Assembly: GCF_009466385.1 (NCBI RefSeq)
Contig: NZ_WIAQ01000007.1
Span: 1 to 64,000, forward strand
Length of the DNA: 64,000 bases
Direction: 5' to 3'
Source of the DNA: Peribacillus tepidiphilus
Lineage (GTDB): Bacteria; Bacillota; Bacilli; Bacillales; DSM-1321
Within the stretch, counting starts at the first letter, position 1. Every line of letters starts with the position of its first letter. Both the position numbers and the translations under genes were made by a program. Below, one piece after another: positions 42,877-51,981 of the stretch. The notes under the pieces are model-generated. The model was not told where the DNA came from, searched no databases, and saw only the letters and a list, made by a program, of their open reading frames with translations.

Positions 42877-44469
42877 ATGAATGTACCGTTAGTGTTAACT
42901 CAATTTTTAGACAGAGCTGTAAAATTGTATGGAGAAAAAAAAGCAGTTTACTGCGACGATCGAGTATTTACATACAATGAACTGAATGGAAGAGTCAATC
43001 AGCTCTCAAATGGTTTGCGCGAATTAGGCGTCAATAAGGGGGATCGTGTCGCTTATTTAGCACCCAATACTCTAGAGATGCTAGAAGGGTTTTACGGAGT
43101 ATTTCAACTCGGGGCCATTATGGTACCTTTGAATATTCGCTTAAAGCCGGAAGATTACTTGTTTATTTTAAATCACAGTGAATCTAAGGTTTTGCTAGTG
43201 GATCAGGATTTATATAGTTTAATTAAGCCAATTAAGGAAAAGCTTACAACAGTTAAACATATTATTGTTCATTATAAAGCTCCAGAAACGAATGAAGTCG
43301 ATTATGATCAATGGCTTCAAAGTCATTCTTCAGAGTCGTTTGACCGTGCTGAGCTTGATGAAAATGATGTGTGCAGCCTTTTATACACGAGTGGAACAAC
43401 CGGCAATCCAAAGGGAGTGATGCTTACACATCGCAACAATTATTTACATGCTATATGTTCGATGCATCATTTAAGAGTAACGGATCGGGATGTCTATCTT
43501 CATATTCTTCCGATGTTCCACGTAAATGGATGGGGGTCTCCTTTCTATTATACGGTTAATGGAGCAACGCATATTTGTTTAAAAAAAGCAACACCGGAAT
43601 CGATTTTCAATGCTATACAAAGGCATAAAGTATCGGTCATGCATATGGCACCAACTGTATTAAATTCCTTACTGCAATATTATGAACAAAATATTCCGCA
43701 AATTGAACAGGATGTCCGAGTGGTTATTGCTGGATCTGCTCCTCCACCGGCTTTTGTTACGCGAGTAGAAAGAGAACTTGGTTGGGAGTTCATTCAAGTG
43801 TACGGTATGACCGAATCGTCTCCTTTGAGCCTTGTTTCAACCATCCGCTCCGAATTAAGAGACTTGCCAATGAAAGATCAATACAGGATGAAGGCGAAGG
43901 CAGGACATCAGATGATTGGCTGTGATGTACGTGTTGTGAATGAACATGGCGAGGATGTTGCAAAGGATGGCGTGGAAATTGGAGAAGTAATCGTCCGTTC
44001 TCATGGTGTAATGAAGGGATATTGGAAAAACGAAGAAGCTACGATGGAAGCAATCCGCAATGGATATCTTCATACCGGCGACATGGCAACAGTTGATCCA
44101 TACGGAAATATCGATATAGTTGATCGCAAAAAGGATATTATCATCTCCGGTGGTGAAAATATTTCATCTATTGAAGTGGAAGGAAACCTATATGAGCATC
44201 CAGCAGTGGCAGAAGCGGCTGTTATTGCCGTACCACACGAAAAATGGGGAGAAACTCCGCATGCTTTTGTAGTAGTAAGAAGCGGACATTCTGTTACTGA
44301 AGAAGAATTAATTAAGTTCTCGAGGGAAAAACTTGCACATTTTAAGGCCATTACGGGTGTAACATTCGTAGAAGAACTGCCAAAAACAGCTTCAGGTAAA
44401 ATTCAAAAAGTGCATCTCAGAAATGATTATTGGAAAGCTCATGGGAAATCAGAACGCTTTGTAAACTAA
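42877..44469 (+). CDS. Fatty-acid-CoA ligase, AMP-binding family
   Basis: A 530-residue acyl-CoA synthetase. AMP-binding motif YTSGTTGNPKGVMLTH (about residues 170-185), YGMTESSP, GYLHTGD, and the C-terminal PKTASGKIQK lysine. ILPMFHVNGWG marks it as a medium/long-chain type rather than acetyl-CoA synthetase. Substrate chain length is not knowable here. No FadR-like site precedes it; a different palindrome does (42789-42802). AGGAGG lies before ATG 42877. It ends at a terminator. Confidence 0.87.
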   Translation: MNVPLVLTQFLDRAVKLYGEKKAVYCDDRVFTYNELNGRVNQLSNGLRELGVNKGDRVAYLAPNTLEMLEGFYGVFQLGAIMVPLNIRLKPEDYLFILNHSESKVLLVDQDLYSLIKPIKEKLTTVKHIIVHYKAPETNEVDYDQWLQSHSSESFDRAELDENDVCSLLYTSGTTGNPKGVMLTHRNNYLHAICSMHHLRVTDRDVYLHILPMFHVNGWGSPFYYTVNGATHICLKKATPESIFNAIQRHKVSVMHMAPTVLNSLLQYYEQNIPQIEQDVRVVIAGSAPPPAFVTRVERELGWEFIQVYGMTESSPLSLVSTIRSELRDLPMKDQYRMKAKAGHQMIGCDVRVVNEHGEDVAKDGVEIGEVIVRSHGVMKGYWKNEEATMEAIRNGYLHTGDMATVDPYGNIDIVDRKKDIIISGGENISSIEVEGNLYEHPAVAEAAVIAVPHEKWGETPHAFVVVRSGHSVTEEELIKFSREKLAHFKAITGVTFVEELPKTASGKIQKVHLRNDYWKAHGKSERFVN

Positions 44470-44473
44470 GTAG

Positions 44474-44525
44474 AAGGGATGACTCGAAGGTTCACATTTG
44501 GTGTCCTAAGGGGTCATCCCTTTTT
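44474..44525 (+). terminator. Acyl-CoA ligase terminator
   Basis: AAGGGATGAC (44474-44483) with GTCATCCCTT (44513-44522), T-run following. It may also serve the convergent methyltransferase gene. Confidence 0.75.
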
Positions 44526-44543
44526 ACTATGTTAGAGCTTGTA

Positions 44544-45158
44544 TTATTTGGTGCAAACAGCAATCCCAAAGGAATAATGAATGCCAGTTCTTCCTGGCAT
44601 AGGCTCGATCAGAACGCCTTTTTGATAATAAAAATCAACCTGACTGTATGAATGAAACAGCCCCTTAAATTCCTCTTCCGTTAATTGATGAACATGAAAA
44701 GGTTCATTCGTCGGCTTACCCCGGCCTCTGCCGAACGGAGTGGAAAGCACCAAAGTACCACCTTCCTTCAAAAGAGCAAAAAGGTTATGGAGAAATTGCT
44801 TTTCATTTCGGAGATGCTCGAGCGTTTCAAAAGAAACGATACTGTCAAATTGTCCAAGTTGATTGGGAAGATTAGGGTCCTCTGCATTTGCTACGATATA
44901 GCTGATCTTTGGGTGGAAATATCTCCCTCTAGCATACTTAATGGTTTCCTCATTTATATCGACACCGACCACTTCATCAATTTTGTCTTTTCCAAGCTTT
45001 GTGATGAGTTGTGTTCCATATCCTGACCCACAAGCCAAGTCCAGCACGCGCCCTTTAAGAAATAAGCTGCTAAAGTGATAGCGGGCTAAATGCTCTAGAA
45101 GCATACCGTTTGTAGGCTTCATTTCATCTGGTATGACTCGTTCTCCTGTATATTTCAC
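44544..45158 (-). CDS. Class I SAM-dependent methyltransferase
   Basis: A 204-residue Rossmann methyltransferase. Motif I is VLDLACGSGYGTQL (about residues 38-51), motif II VVGVDINEETIKYA, and FDSIVSFETLEHL is the usual acidic motif. The N terminus MKYTGERVIP recalls glycan- or envelope-associated methyltransferases. No substrate can be assigned, and it stands alone between convergent and divergent neighbours. GGAGAAGG precedes ATG 45158. Confidence 0.78.
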   Translation of the reverse strand: MKYTGERVIPDEMKPTNGMLLEHLARYHFSSLFLKGRVLDLACGSGYGTQLITKLGKDKIDEVVGVDINEETIKYARGRYFHPKISYIVANAEDPNLPNQLGQFDSIVSFETLEHLRNEKQFLHNLFALLKEGGTLVLSTPFGRGRGKPTNEPFHVHQLTEEEFKGLFHSYSQVDFYYQKGVLIEPMPGRTGIHYSFGIAVCTK

Positions 45159-45296
45159 TTGCCTTCTCCTTACAATTATTTTTTATGATTATACCAATTA
45201 GATGGAATGAATGATATGCTTACAGTTTTTCTTCACTTTTTGTTAAATATTGTAACCAAAATGAATGGCAAAGAAGTTGTTCTTCGTTTTTCCTGC

Positions 45297-45302
45297 TATA
45301 AT
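45297..45302 (+). promoter_or_regulatory. -10 of the DUF418 gene
   Basis: TATAAT at 45297-45302 with AAGTTG 17 bp upstream as a weak -35. It lies inside the longest possible frame, so it argues for the downstream start codon. Confidence 0.5.
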
Positions 45303-45335
45303 GAATACAAAATAAAAATGGAGAAGGTGGATGAA

Positions 45336-46514
45336 TTGTCAATTACACCGATAGGAGAAAAAGAGCGGATTGCAGTTGTAGATATTTTACGGGGGATCTC
45401 TATTTTGGGGATCTTTTTAGTCAACATGCCTTCGTTTTACAGTCCTATGCTGTACATAAATCCGTACACCTATTATAAAGGTACATGGAATGAGGTATTT
45501 TATAGAATTATAGATTTTTTGGCTCAAGCAAGCTTTTATCCGTTATTTGCATTTTTATTTGGGTATGGTGCAGTGATTTTAGAGAAAAGGCTCACAGAAA
45601 AAGGAATGTCCTTCCCTAAAGTGTATTCTAGAAGATTAATCGTTCTGCTAGTAATAGGCATCATACATGCTTTTTTAATCTGGCACGGAGATATTCTCAT
45701 CAATTATGCTTTATTTGGATTTTTTTATTTACTGTTTTATAAAATTTCGGGAAAAAGTTTGCTTTGGATTGGAATGCTGATGTACATGATTCCGTTTAGC
45801 TTGCTTGCCATCCTTTTTACTGTTTTGTCTCTAGTTGGATGGGATAGCGGGGATTGGATGACAGATGCTGTAAAGATTAAACAGTCTTTAGAAGTATATG
45901 GGGATGGAAGTTTTTTGGAAATCACCGCTCAGCGATTTGAAGATTGGTATACTGTAAATAATTTCGTCAGCTTAATGCTTCTCTTTTTATCGATTTTTCC
46001 ACTGTTTTTAATTGGAGCTGGGTTTGCAAAACTAAAATGGCTAGAGCAGCCTCAAATTCATTCAAAGCCTTTGAAACTTTTATTTTGGATTACATTGCCT
46101 GCAGGTGTGTTATTGAAACTTTCTCCTTATTATTTAGAAGGTTATGGGGCAAGCTCCTTAATCCAAGACCAACTTGGGGGTCCAATGCTATCAATCGCCT
46201 ACATAACGGGGGTGACTCTATTCTTGCGCAATAAATTAGCAAGACGTACCTTTATATCATTTTCATATGTTGGCAGACTGTCGCTTAGCAACTATTTATT
46301 TCAGTCCATATTATGTACATTGATCTTTTATTCTTACGGACTAGGATTATATGGGAAAATATCATTTACGACCGGTTGTGTGATGGTTGTGATTATTTAC
46401 ACATTGCAGTTGTGGATGAGCAAAGCTTGGTTAGCGAAATATAAGATAGGTCCTGTGGAGTACTTGTGGCGATGGTTAACCTACGGAACTAGGCCAAAGT
46501 TAAGATCTATGTAA
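45336..46514 (+). CDS. DUF418/YeiB-family membrane protein
   Basis: A polytopic protein of about 392 residues with DUF418 (YeiB-type). It opens ERIAVVDILRGISILGIFLVNMP and ends with the conserved C-terminal pair of helices and VEYLWRWLTYG. About ten helices. TTG 45336 has AAGGTGG 5 nt upstream; ATG 45318 is in frame and possible, but earlier starts lie upstream of the apparent -10. Function is unknown; such proteins are often linked to acyltransferase-like membrane folds. Confidence 0.8.
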   Translation: MSITPIGEKERIAVVDILRGISILGIFLVNMPSFYSPMLYINPYTYYKGTWNEVFYRIIDFLAQASFYPLFAFLFGYGAVILEKRLTEKGMSFPKVYSRRLIVLLVIGIIHAFLIWHGDILINYALFGFFYLLFYKISGKSLLWIGMLMYMIPFSLLAILFTVLSLVGWDSGDWMTDAVKIKQSLEVYGDGSFLEITAQRFEDWYTVNNFVSLMLLFLSIFPLFLIGAGFAKLKWLEQPQIHSKPLKLLFWITLPAGVLLKLSPYYLEGYGASSLIQDQLGGPMLSIAYITGVTLFLRNKLARRTFISFSYVGRLSLSNYLFQSILCTLIFYSYGLGLYGKISFTTGCVMVVIIYTLQLWMSKAWLAKYKIGPVEYLWRWLTYGTRPKLRSM

Positions 46515-46538
46515 AAAGTAAAGAAGGGATGGGAAAAG

Positions 46539-47435
46539 ATGAAATTGGCAACTGTTCAGTACAAAGGGGAAACGTATGTAGCAGCAAAGGGTGAGGGGAA
46601 TAAGCTATTGCTATTGCAGCCGGCTGCAGAGAAATTGGCTGGGCATACAGATTATATCCCGAACGATATGCTTGCTATTATTCAAAGTGGAGAGGAAGCC
46701 CTTGCTAAAATCAACGAAGTGTTTGAATGGACAAAAAGAACTGGGGAATTTTTATTAGATGAGGATGAAGTAACTTTTCTTGCTCCAATCCCAAAACCAA
46801 GCAAGAATATTTTTTGTGTAGGGAAAAATTATCGGGACCATGCCATTGAAATGGGAAGTGAAGCAGACATTCCTAAACATATTATGCTATTTTCTAAGGC
46901 TCCGACCACTGTTATAGGTCATAAGGAAGGAATTCCTAATCATAGCGAGGTTACTAATGAGCTAGATTACGAAGGGGAGTTAGCCGTTGTCATTGGAAAA
47001 ACGGGTAAGGCTATTCCAAAAGAGGCAGCTTTGGATCACATTTTTGGATATACAATCATCAATGACGTGACTGCAAGGGACCTGCAAGCTAAGCATAAGC
47101 AATTTTTATTAGGGAAAAGCTTGGACGGCTCATGTCCAATGGGACCATATATCGTCCATAAAAGCCTCATTGAAGATCCGAAAGTGCTGGATATTGTGAC
47201 AAAAGTAAACGGAGAAATTAGGCAGAAGGGGAACACATCTCAGTTCATTTTTCCTATAGAAGAAATCATTTCTGTCATTTCAAGAGGAATGACGCTTGAA
47301 GCGGGAGACATCATTGCAACCGGTACACCTGCTGGAGTTGGAAAAGGCTTTAACCCGCCTAAGTTTTTAAAGAGTGGGGACGTGATTGAAATATCCGTCC
47401 AATCTATTGGTACTTTACAAAACTCGGTTCAATAA
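46539..47435 (+). CDS. yisK: YisK, fumarylacetoacetate hydrolase-family enzyme
   Basis: A 298-residue FAH-family protein. Metal ligands are seen in LDYEGELAVVIG (two glutamates) and the downstream IINDVTARDLQ aspartate. GKNYRDHAIEMG is the lid segment. YisK of B. subtilis interacts with the cytoskeletal protein Mbl and has oxaloacetate decarboxylase activity. GGGATGGGAAAAG precedes ATG 46539. yisL follows. Confidence 0.9.
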   Translation: MKLATVQYKGETYVAAKGEGNKLLLLQPAAEKLAGHTDYIPNDMLAIIQSGEEALAKINEVFEWTKRTGEFLLDEDEVTFLAPIPKPSKNIFCVGKNYRDHAIEMGSEADIPKHIMLFSKAPTTVIGHKEGIPNHSEVTNELDYEGELAVVIGKTGKAIPKEAALDHIFGYTIINDVTARDLQAKHKQFLLGKSLDGSCPMGPYIVHKSLIEDPKVLDIVTKVNGEIRQKGNTSQFIFPIEEIISVISRGMTLEAGDIIATGTPAGVGKGFNPPKFLKSGDVIEISVQSIGTLQNSVQ

Positions 47436-47523
47436 AAACATAATCATGTTGTAAACGTATTAATAGGATATTTCATTCTCTTGTGATAAGATGAAATAGA
47501 TGATGAATTAGGAGGATTATGTT

Positions 47524-47877
47524 ATGACGCATATGCACATTACAACATGGTTTGTGGCTTTGATCTTATTATTTGTCGCTCTTGGATTATTCAAATCAGG
47601 CAATCAAAAAGGCTACAAAATCACCCATATGATTTTGAGAGTTTTTTATATTTTAATAGTAGCTACTGGAGTCCATCTAATCGCTGTCACTGCATTAACA
47701 GGAGCGTATGTAGTCAAAGCATTGCTTGGTATTTTTGTGATCGGGCTGATGGAGGTTGTGCTTGTTCGATCTGTAAAGGGCTCGATCAAGGGGGTTATGT
47801 GGATTCTTTTCATTGCAGCATTGCTTATCGTCATTTACTATGGATTGGTCTTGCCTCAAGGATTTTACATAGGATAG
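47524..47877 (+). CDS. yisL: YisL, DUF1516 membrane protein
   Basis: A 117-residue membrane protein with four helices, matching YisL (UPF0344). HMHITTWFVALILLFVALGLF and the later MILRVFYILIVATG are typical. AGGAGG lies before ATG 47524. Function is unknown. Its stop codon lies 7 bp before a relic of the 157-bp element, which abuts the terminator. Confidence 0.88.
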   Translation: MTHMHITTWFVALILLFVALGLFKSGNQKGYKITHMILRVFYILIVATGVHLIAVTALTGAYVVKALLGIFVIGLMEVVLVRSVKGSIKGVMWILFIAALLIVIYYGLVLPQGFYIG

Positions 47878-47883
47878 TAGAGA

Positions 47884-47900
47884 CGTTTGTCAACAGTCTG
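47884..47900 (-). mobile_element. Relic end of the 157-bp element
   Basis: The reverse complement of 47884-47900 is CAGACTGTTGACAAACG, the first 17 bases of the element core. It directly abuts the GGCGGTT arm of the next terminator, the same junction type as in the full copies. The rest of the core is gone. Confidence 0.7.
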
Positions 47901-47932
47901 AACCGCCAAAAAAAAATGGCGGTTTTTTTATT
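47901..47932 (+). terminator. yisL terminator
   Basis: AACCGCC (47901-47907) pairs with GGCGGTT (47918-47924) across an A-rich loop, followed by TTTTTTATTTTT. Confidence 0.8.
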
Positions 47933-47988
47933 TTTCACACAAAATTAACAATATTTATGATATTTTAGAGGAAGAATATGTTAGTCAA

Positions 47989-50925
47989 TTGGTTAGTGTG
48001 GTGAAAAGGATGGCCGTTTCCCTTAATTGTACGTTTGAAGGGTTTTCAGAACTTGAGGATTTTATCCTAAAAAATGAGCTGCAAGATTATCCTAGTATAA
48101 TGGCTCAAATATTCGCAGGAATCTATAATACGGAAAAAATCAATGCGATCATTTCTCTATTAAAATCCGCTATTCCGAAGCTCGTAATCATTGGATGTAC
48201 GACGAATGGTGTGATTAAAGATGGAAAACTGTCTGACAACCAAATTGTTCTATCTTTTACTGCCTTTGAAAAAACAGTCATTAAAAGTACGCTTCTACAT
48301 ACGAAGGATTTCTCTAATAGTAGAAGGATGGGAAAAAAGGTTGTTCACGAGCTTTGTGAATTGGGCTCAAAGATTGTTATAGCATTCCCTACAAAAAATG
48401 TGGACATCCATTCCTTCCTAGAAGGAATAAAGGAAGAGAATCAGGATGTCATCATGATTGGCGGTGCTGCCGATGCCTCAGGAATAAATAATGACACACT
48501 AGTGTTTAATGAAAATGAGATGACAAATAGCGGTGTTGTAGCGGCTGTATTAAATAATGAAGACTTGTTTGTCAAAACATATACGAACTATCAATGGAGA
48601 CCGATTGGAAAGACATTCACGGTTAATAAAGTAAAAGATGGGATCATTTACGGAATTGAATCAAAAAAACCCGTACAGCTAATAAAAAAATATTTAGGAG
48701 AAGATTTTGTAAAAGGGCTTCCTAAGACTGGGGCGGAGTTTCCACTGTTAGTGAAAAGAAATGGCAGAGAATTTACGGTATTTATTAAGGATTTCTTGTC
48801 TAACGGTGCGATCCAGGTAGCCGGAAATGTAAAAGAAGGCGATGTATTATCGTTTGCTTACGTAAATATTCCCAAAATGATTCAAGACTCTTTACATGAT
48901 TTAAAATCACTCGCAAAGCATTCTTATGAAACAGTCTTTGCTTATTGCAGTTCTTCCAGAAAAAAGCTGCTAAAAGACTATACGTCCAAAGAAATGGAGC
49001 TTTTAAATGGAATCGGAAAAACCACTGGATTTTTTTCAAGCAGCGAATTTTGTTCATTGGACAAAGAGGGATTACAGGTAAAAGAATATACCACTACAGC
49101 TATTGCACTATCAGAAAATGAACCGGTAAAAAAGGAGATTCATGGAATTTACAAATACACCATTCCTGAAGAAATCCAATCTGTTATAACGTTGACGCAT
49201 TTAATTGAAGCCACTTCAAGTGAAATCAAAGGTCTAAATCAGGAATTAATGGCATCTGAACAAAACTATAAATCTCTATTTAATAATAATACCGATATTA
49301 TTTACTCGGTAGATTTAAAAGGCCGATTTACAAGTGCAAATCCAAGCTTTGCAGCTGCCTTTGGCTATGATGTTGATGAAATCATCGGTGATTCTGCTCT
49401 AAACTATGTTCAGAAAGAAGATGTACTAAAGGTAAAAAGACATTTCTACAACTCTTTAAAAGGGAAAGAACAAATATATGAATTAGAACTGCTTACAAAA
49501 AGTGAAGGAAAGCAGCATTTTCAAATGAAAAATATTCCCATCACGGTGAATAATGAAATCATAGGCATATATGGAATTGGAAAAAACATAACGGATCAAA
49601 AGAAGATTCGTGATCAAATGGAGCAGCTTGCTTATTATGATTCTCAAACGGGCTTGCCAAATCGTGTGAAATTCACAGAAATGATTAAAGAGCATATAGA
49701 GCGTGCCAAAAAGAAAAAACGTAAATTAGCTGTGTTAATTATTGATATGGATCGATTTAAGATCATTAATGACAGCTTGGGGCATTATGCAGGCGACCAG
49801 ATATTGAAGGAACTGACGAACAGGATAAAAGAACGAATGCCATTAGGTACATATCTAGGACGATTTGGAGGCGACAAGTTCATCTTAATGATGACAAAAA
49901 ATTCCGAAGTGGAATATATTCGGAAAACCATTAAGTCCCTCATTGAAAGCATTCGTAAGCCTATATTTTATAATCATCAAGAATTTTTTGTAACAGCGAG
50001 CGTTGGCGTCTCTTTTTATCCGAATGACGGATATGATGTAGAAAGCTTATTGAAAAATGCCGATACCGCTATGAATCAATCAAAAAATGCTGGAGGAAAC
50101 CGTATTACCTATTATTCCATAGAAATGAATCAAGAAGCTTTGTCACGCCTGGAAATGGAAAGCAGCTTAAGAAGAGCCATAATGAAACCAGAATTCTTCC
50201 TTTGCTATCAACCATTAATGGAACTTAACACTGGAAAAATCTATGGGAGTGAAGCATTAATTCGTTGGGAACATCCGGTCAACGGCTTAATTTCACCAGG
50301 AGAATTTATCCCGGTTGCTGAGGAGACAGGACTTATTGATGAAATAGGAGAATGGGTTTTACAAACTGCGTGTAAGCAAAACAAAAAGTGGCAGGAAAGT
50401 GGTTTAGGCAATTTGATTATTTCCGTCAATGTATCGGCACATCAGTTTCAGCAGCCCCAATTTGTCAAGCAAGTAAAGCGAGCCTTGCACGATTCAGGTC
50501 TTGCCCCTCAATATTTACATCTTGAGCTGACAGAGAGTGTGATGATTCGGAACATCAATTATAGCATTTCTGTAATGCAGGAATTGCAGAAGCTTGGAGT
50601 TAAGGTATCCATTGATGACTTTGGAACAGGATATTCTTCACTCAGTTATTTGAAAAACTTGCCGATTGATTATTTGAAGATTGATCGCTCGTTCATTAAC
50701 AACTTAAAGGTAGATACTTCAGATATCGCGATCGTCAAAGCCATCATCACGATGGGACACGGCTTATCTGTCAAGGTAGTTGCCGAAGGGGTAGAATCCA
50801 AGGAGCAAATGGATTTATTAAAAGAATTAAAATGCCATTATGCACAAGGCTTTTACATCAATAAGCCTCTTCGACAAAAAGAGTTTGAAGAAGGATTAAA
50901 GAATTCAATGTCTCAATCATTATAA
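47989..50925 (+). CDS. FIST-PAS-GGDEF-EAL signalling protein
   Basis: A protein of about 978 residues with four recognised regions: FIST_N/FIST_C sensory domains (about residues 1-400, IGCTTNGVIKDGK near 70), a PAS domain (about 425-545), a GGDEF domain (about 555-705) and an EAL domain (about 735-965). The EAL motifs are intact (SEALIRWEHP, VSAHQFQQ, IDDFGTGYSSLSYL, VAEGVES), so cyclic-di-GMP breakdown is likely. The GGDEF signature reads GGDKF, which probably prevents cyclase activity. FIST domains are thought to bind amino acids or similar ligands. The start is uncertain: TTG 47989, GTG 47998 or 48001, and ATG 48010 are all in frame. Confidence 0.88.
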   Translation: MVSVVKRMAVSLNCTFEGFSELEDFILKNELQDYPSIMAQIFAGIYNTEKINAIISLLKSAIPKLVIIGCTTNGVIKDGKLSDNQIVLSFTAFEKTVIKSTLLHTKDFSNSRRMGKKVVHELCELGSKIVIAFPTKNVDIHSFLEGIKEENQDVIMIGGAADASGINNDTLVFNENEMTNSGVVAAVLNNEDLFVKTYTNYQWRPIGKTFTVNKVKDGIIYGIESKKPVQLIKKYLGEDFVKGLPKTGAEFPLLVKRNGREFTVFIKDFLSNGAIQVAGNVKEGDVLSFAYVNIPKMIQDSLHDLKSLAKHSYETVFAYCSSSRKKLLKDYTSKEMELLNGIGKTTGFFSSSEFCSLDKEGLQVKEYTTTAIALSENEPVKKEIHGIYKYTIPEEIQSVITLTHLIEATSSEIKGLNQELMASEQNYKSLFNNNTDIIYSVDLKGRFTSANPSFAAAFGYDVDEIIGDSALNYVQKEDVLKVKRHFYNSLKGKEQIYELELLTKSEGKQHFQMKNIPITVNNEIIGIYGIGKNITDQKKIRDQMEQLAYYDSQTGLPNRVKFTEMIKEHIERAKKKKRKLAVLIIDMDRFKIINDSLGHYAGDQILKELTNRIKERMPLGTYLGRFGGDKFILMMTKNSEVEYIRKTIKSLIESIRKPIFYNHQEFFVTASVGVSFYPNDGYDVESLLKNADTAMNQSKNAGGNRITYYSIEMNQEALSRLEMESSLRRAIMKPEFFLCYQPLMELNTGKIYGSEALIRWEHPVNGLISPGEFIPVAEETGLIDEIGEWVLQTACKQNKKWQESGLGNLIISVNVSAHQFQQPQFVKQVKRALHDSGLAPQYLHLELTESVMIRNINYSISVMQELQKLGVKVSIDDFGTGYSSLSYLKNLPIDYLKIDRSFINNLKVDTSDIAIVKAIITMGHGLSVKVVAEGVESKEQMDLLKELKCHYAQGFYINKPLRQKEFEEGLKNSMSQSL

Positions 50926-50929
50926 AAGA

Positions 50930-50980
50930 TCGAAGTCCGCCATTTCCTTAACATATAAATGGCGGACTTCTTATTTATCG
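50930..50980 (+). terminator. Terminator of the FIST-EAL gene
   Basis: GAAGTCCGCCATTT pairs with AAATGGCGGACTTC over 14 bp, then TTATTTAT. Confidence 0.85.
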
Positions 50981-51018
50981 CTCCGTTAAACAAAGCTAAG
51001 CAGACGCTTTTCGCTTTT

Positions 51019-51588
51019 CTATTTTGACGAGTTTAGTTTTTCAATAATAATTCGTTTCCCGTTGTTTAGCGTAAATTCAAACCGATCGTGCTTTTGTGAA
51101 GAGTAAACAAAATGGTGCTGTACGCTACAAATATCTTTTTCATTATCAAAAATGAAGAAATTTGCACCAGATTTATTTGGTTCATTTTCGAGAAAGGTAA
51201 GTTGATTATATCCGTAAATACAATCATATATAGAGAAATGTAAAGAATTTAGTGTCATGACAAACTGAAAAAAGGAATCGTCATGTAAGTCATCCAGTAA
51301 TTGATCAAATGAGTATTGAAGATGCTTTTTTATTTTTATTTCTTCCTGGTCATAGAGATAAACCACTTCCTTTGAAAGTTTTACGGCTCCTTCCTCCATT
51401 AGAAGCCCCTTTCTCCATCTATTATTACGATTGATTTCGACTTCTTGGTGCAAAAAATCATCTAGGGAAGATGCTTCGTCTGTCAGATCATTAAAAAATG
51501 TCCATTCTTGATTAATAAATTCTACAACCCCTTCATGATAGGCACGGGATTGGTGGTTTAGCAATTTTGTACGATGCTGCCGATTCAT
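51019..51588 (-). CDS. yisN: YisN-like DUF2777 protein
   Basis: A 189-residue soluble protein resembling YisN (DUF2777), next to asnO as in B. subtilis. It opens MNRQHRTKLLNHQSRAYHEG and carries SFFQFVMTLNSLHFSIYDCIYGYN. No catalytic motif is recognised. GGAGG lies 7 nt before ATG 51588; the longer frame from 51648 lacks a site. Function unknown. Confidence 0.8.
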   Translation of the reverse strand: MNRQHRTKLLNHQSRAYHEGVVEFINQEWTFFNDLTDEASSLDDFLHQEVEINRNNRWRKGLLMEEGAVKLSKEVVYLYDQEEIKIKKHLQYSFDQLLDDLHDDSFFQFVMTLNSLHFSIYDCIYGYNQLTFLENEPNKSGANFFIFDNEKDICSVQHHFVYSSQKHDRFEFTLNNGKRIIIEKLNSSK

Positions 51589-51815
51589 AAATGTACCTCC
51601 AAAATGGATAACCTCTCCTTCTTTTTTGACAAATATTCTACAAAACATACATCAAAATATGATTTGTCTGCAAATTCAGCAAGCTGTTTTGAATATATTA
51701 TGCCCTATGCAATCTGAGAAAATGGGAGTCCTTTTGAAATAAATTTCAGTTTAGTAAGTTTATTACTTACAGAGTGGTTTTGATGTCTATTCGATTTTAT
51801 AAGGTAGGACAATTA

Positions 51816-51842
51816 ACCATTTGACTTTTCGTGCATAGGCTA
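51816..51842 (+). promoter_or_regulatory. Candidate mother-cell promoter of asnO
   Basis: AC (51816-51817), 16-bp spacer, then CATAGGCTA (51834-51842), a match to AC-N16-CATA-N3-TA. asnO is a sporulation gene under SigE in B. subtilis, and SigE and SigK share the CATA -10. The remainder of 51589-51981 holds nothing else I can name. Confidence 0.5.
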
Positions 51843-51981
51843 AGATAAATATAGGATCAACGGCTGCCTTGTCAGCGAATTCGGTTTGAAAAGAATAGTA
51901 AAAATAATGAATCCAATTTTCCTTTGTGGAATATTTGTCCACAGCTTTTAGTGGAATTGTTGGAATGAAAGGATGAGTACC

